A stretch of 64,000 bases of DNA from NCBI GenBank assembly GCA_038116745.1, contig JAYODW010000028.1, positions 1-64,000 on the forward strand. Direction: 5' to 3'. Numbering within the stretch: position 1 is the stretch's first letter; each line of letters opens with the position of its first letter. The position numbers and the translations under genes were made by a program. The notes under the pieces are model-generated. The model was not told the origin of the DNA and did no database searches. It saw only the letters and a list, made by a program, of their open reading frames with translations. Below are positions 63,669 through 64,000 of the stretch, piece after piece. The stretch comes from JAYODW01 sp038116745. Lineage in GTDB: Bacteria > Pseudomonadota > Gammaproteobacteria > Ga0077536.

Positions 63669-64000
63669 TTACTCCGACCCGAACGTGAGCACACGCTCGA
63701 TCGTCAGGTTGAAAATAACCCGCACTTCACCCTGGCGAATGGGTTCATAGCGCTCCTGCCCCGTGTACTTTCGTGCCATCAGATGCATGTGGTCCATGCC
63801 GCCGTCCTTGCTATGGCTGGCTACGCGTCCCCGGATCTCCATCCAGAAATACGGGTTGTCCGGATCGATCAGCAGCACGGTTGCCCAGCGGCGCAGGCGC
63901 AGATTTCGCGTTTTCTGCCGGTCATCGGCAGCATTGACACGCAGGAAGGCACCGTCGTAATCGCACCATACCGGGTGTACCTGCGGGCGGCCATCGGGCA
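63669..64000 (-). CDS. Pyridoxamine-5'-phosphate-oxidase-like flavin protein (5' end beyond window)
   Basis: The last 110 codons are visible, with the frame open to the right edge. The segment DGRPQVHPVWCDYDGAFLRVN, then RQKTRNLR, DPDNPYFWMEIRGRV and the C-terminal HLMARKYTGQERYEPIRQGEVRVI is the split-barrel PPOX-class pattern (TIGR03618-like, F420- or flavin-dependent). It binds FMN or F420. Possibly a redox partner, but it is not a HpaC-type reductase. Confidence 0.8.
   Translation of the reverse strand, partial: PDGRPQVHPVWCDYDGAFLRVNAADDRQKTRNLRLRRWATVLLIDPDNPYFWMEIRGRVASHSKDGGMDHMHLMARKYTGQERYEPIRQGEVRVIFNLTIERVLTFGSE

Overview
The window is a high-G+C proteobacterial scaffold with one 100-base run of N (2401-2500). 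Coding is dense on both strands. The gene families point to a gammaproteobacterial degrader of aromatic compounds: a two-partner secretion system, an RpfC-like hybrid kinase, a DUF1302/DUF1329/MMPL/YCF48 envelope cluster and many Rieske oxygenases. A relative of soil polycyclic-aromatic degraders such as Immundisolibacter would fit, but that placement is inference from gene content.

1-15.5 kb, cell envelope and signalling, all on the minus strand: tpsB transporter, a giant tpsA adhesin (about 3,400 residues), a FecR-domain protein cut by the gap, and a hybrid histidine kinase that runs off the left edge. The adhesin gene carries a nearly perfect 0.98-kb internal duplication and an array of about 240-bp repeats.

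15.8-19.6 kb, mosaic boundary: a cupin protein, a small secreted protein, tandem 157-bp repeats interrupted by a complete IS3-family element with a 5-bp target duplication, a perfect hairpin next to a tRNA 3'-end fragment that looks like an attachment-site scar, and a toxin-antitoxin pair whose antitoxin has an in-frame stop.

19.8-34.8 kb, monooxygenase block: a complete six-gene toluene-4-monooxygenase-type operon (tmoABCDEF). YCF48-like, MMPL/RND, DUF1302, DUF1329 and alcohol dehydrogenase genes follow on the same strand. A divergent XylR/DmpR-type sigma-54 activator lies upstream, and a sigma-54 promoter can be read in front of tmoA.

34.9-57.5 kb, Rieske oxygenase and ring-cleavage block: four alpha/beta Rieske oxygenase pairs, one Rieske ferredoxin, a dihydrodiol dehydrogenase, LigAB-type extradiol dioxygenase, two DapA-type hydratase-aldolases, C-C hydrolases, an ApbA/PanE-type reductase, a luciferase-like (LLM) flavin enzyme, an HpaB-type hydroxylase and two acyl-CoA-dehydrogenase-type flavoproteins, one of them frameshifted. 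A GntR regulator sits at the upstream end. Copies of a CTAGCATG-centred motif lie in three of the intergenic promoter regions.

57.9-63.2 kb, second compact module: LLM enzyme, HpaB-type hydroxylase, MhpC-type hydrolase and MhpB-type extradiol dioxygenase, with a second divergent GntR regulator and a perfect 14-bp palindrome between them. The window ends in a partial PNPOx-like flavin protein.

Taken together, the right two thirds look like a catabolic island. Diiron, Rieske and flavin monooxygenases would activate aromatic substrates, SDR and ADH enzymes would oxidise the alcohols and diols, LigAB and MhpB would open rings, and hydrolases and aldolases would shorten the products. Substrates cannot be assigned from sequence alone. 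No flavin reductase for the FADH2/FMNH2-dependent enzymes and no dedicated Rieske ferredoxin reductase are visible.
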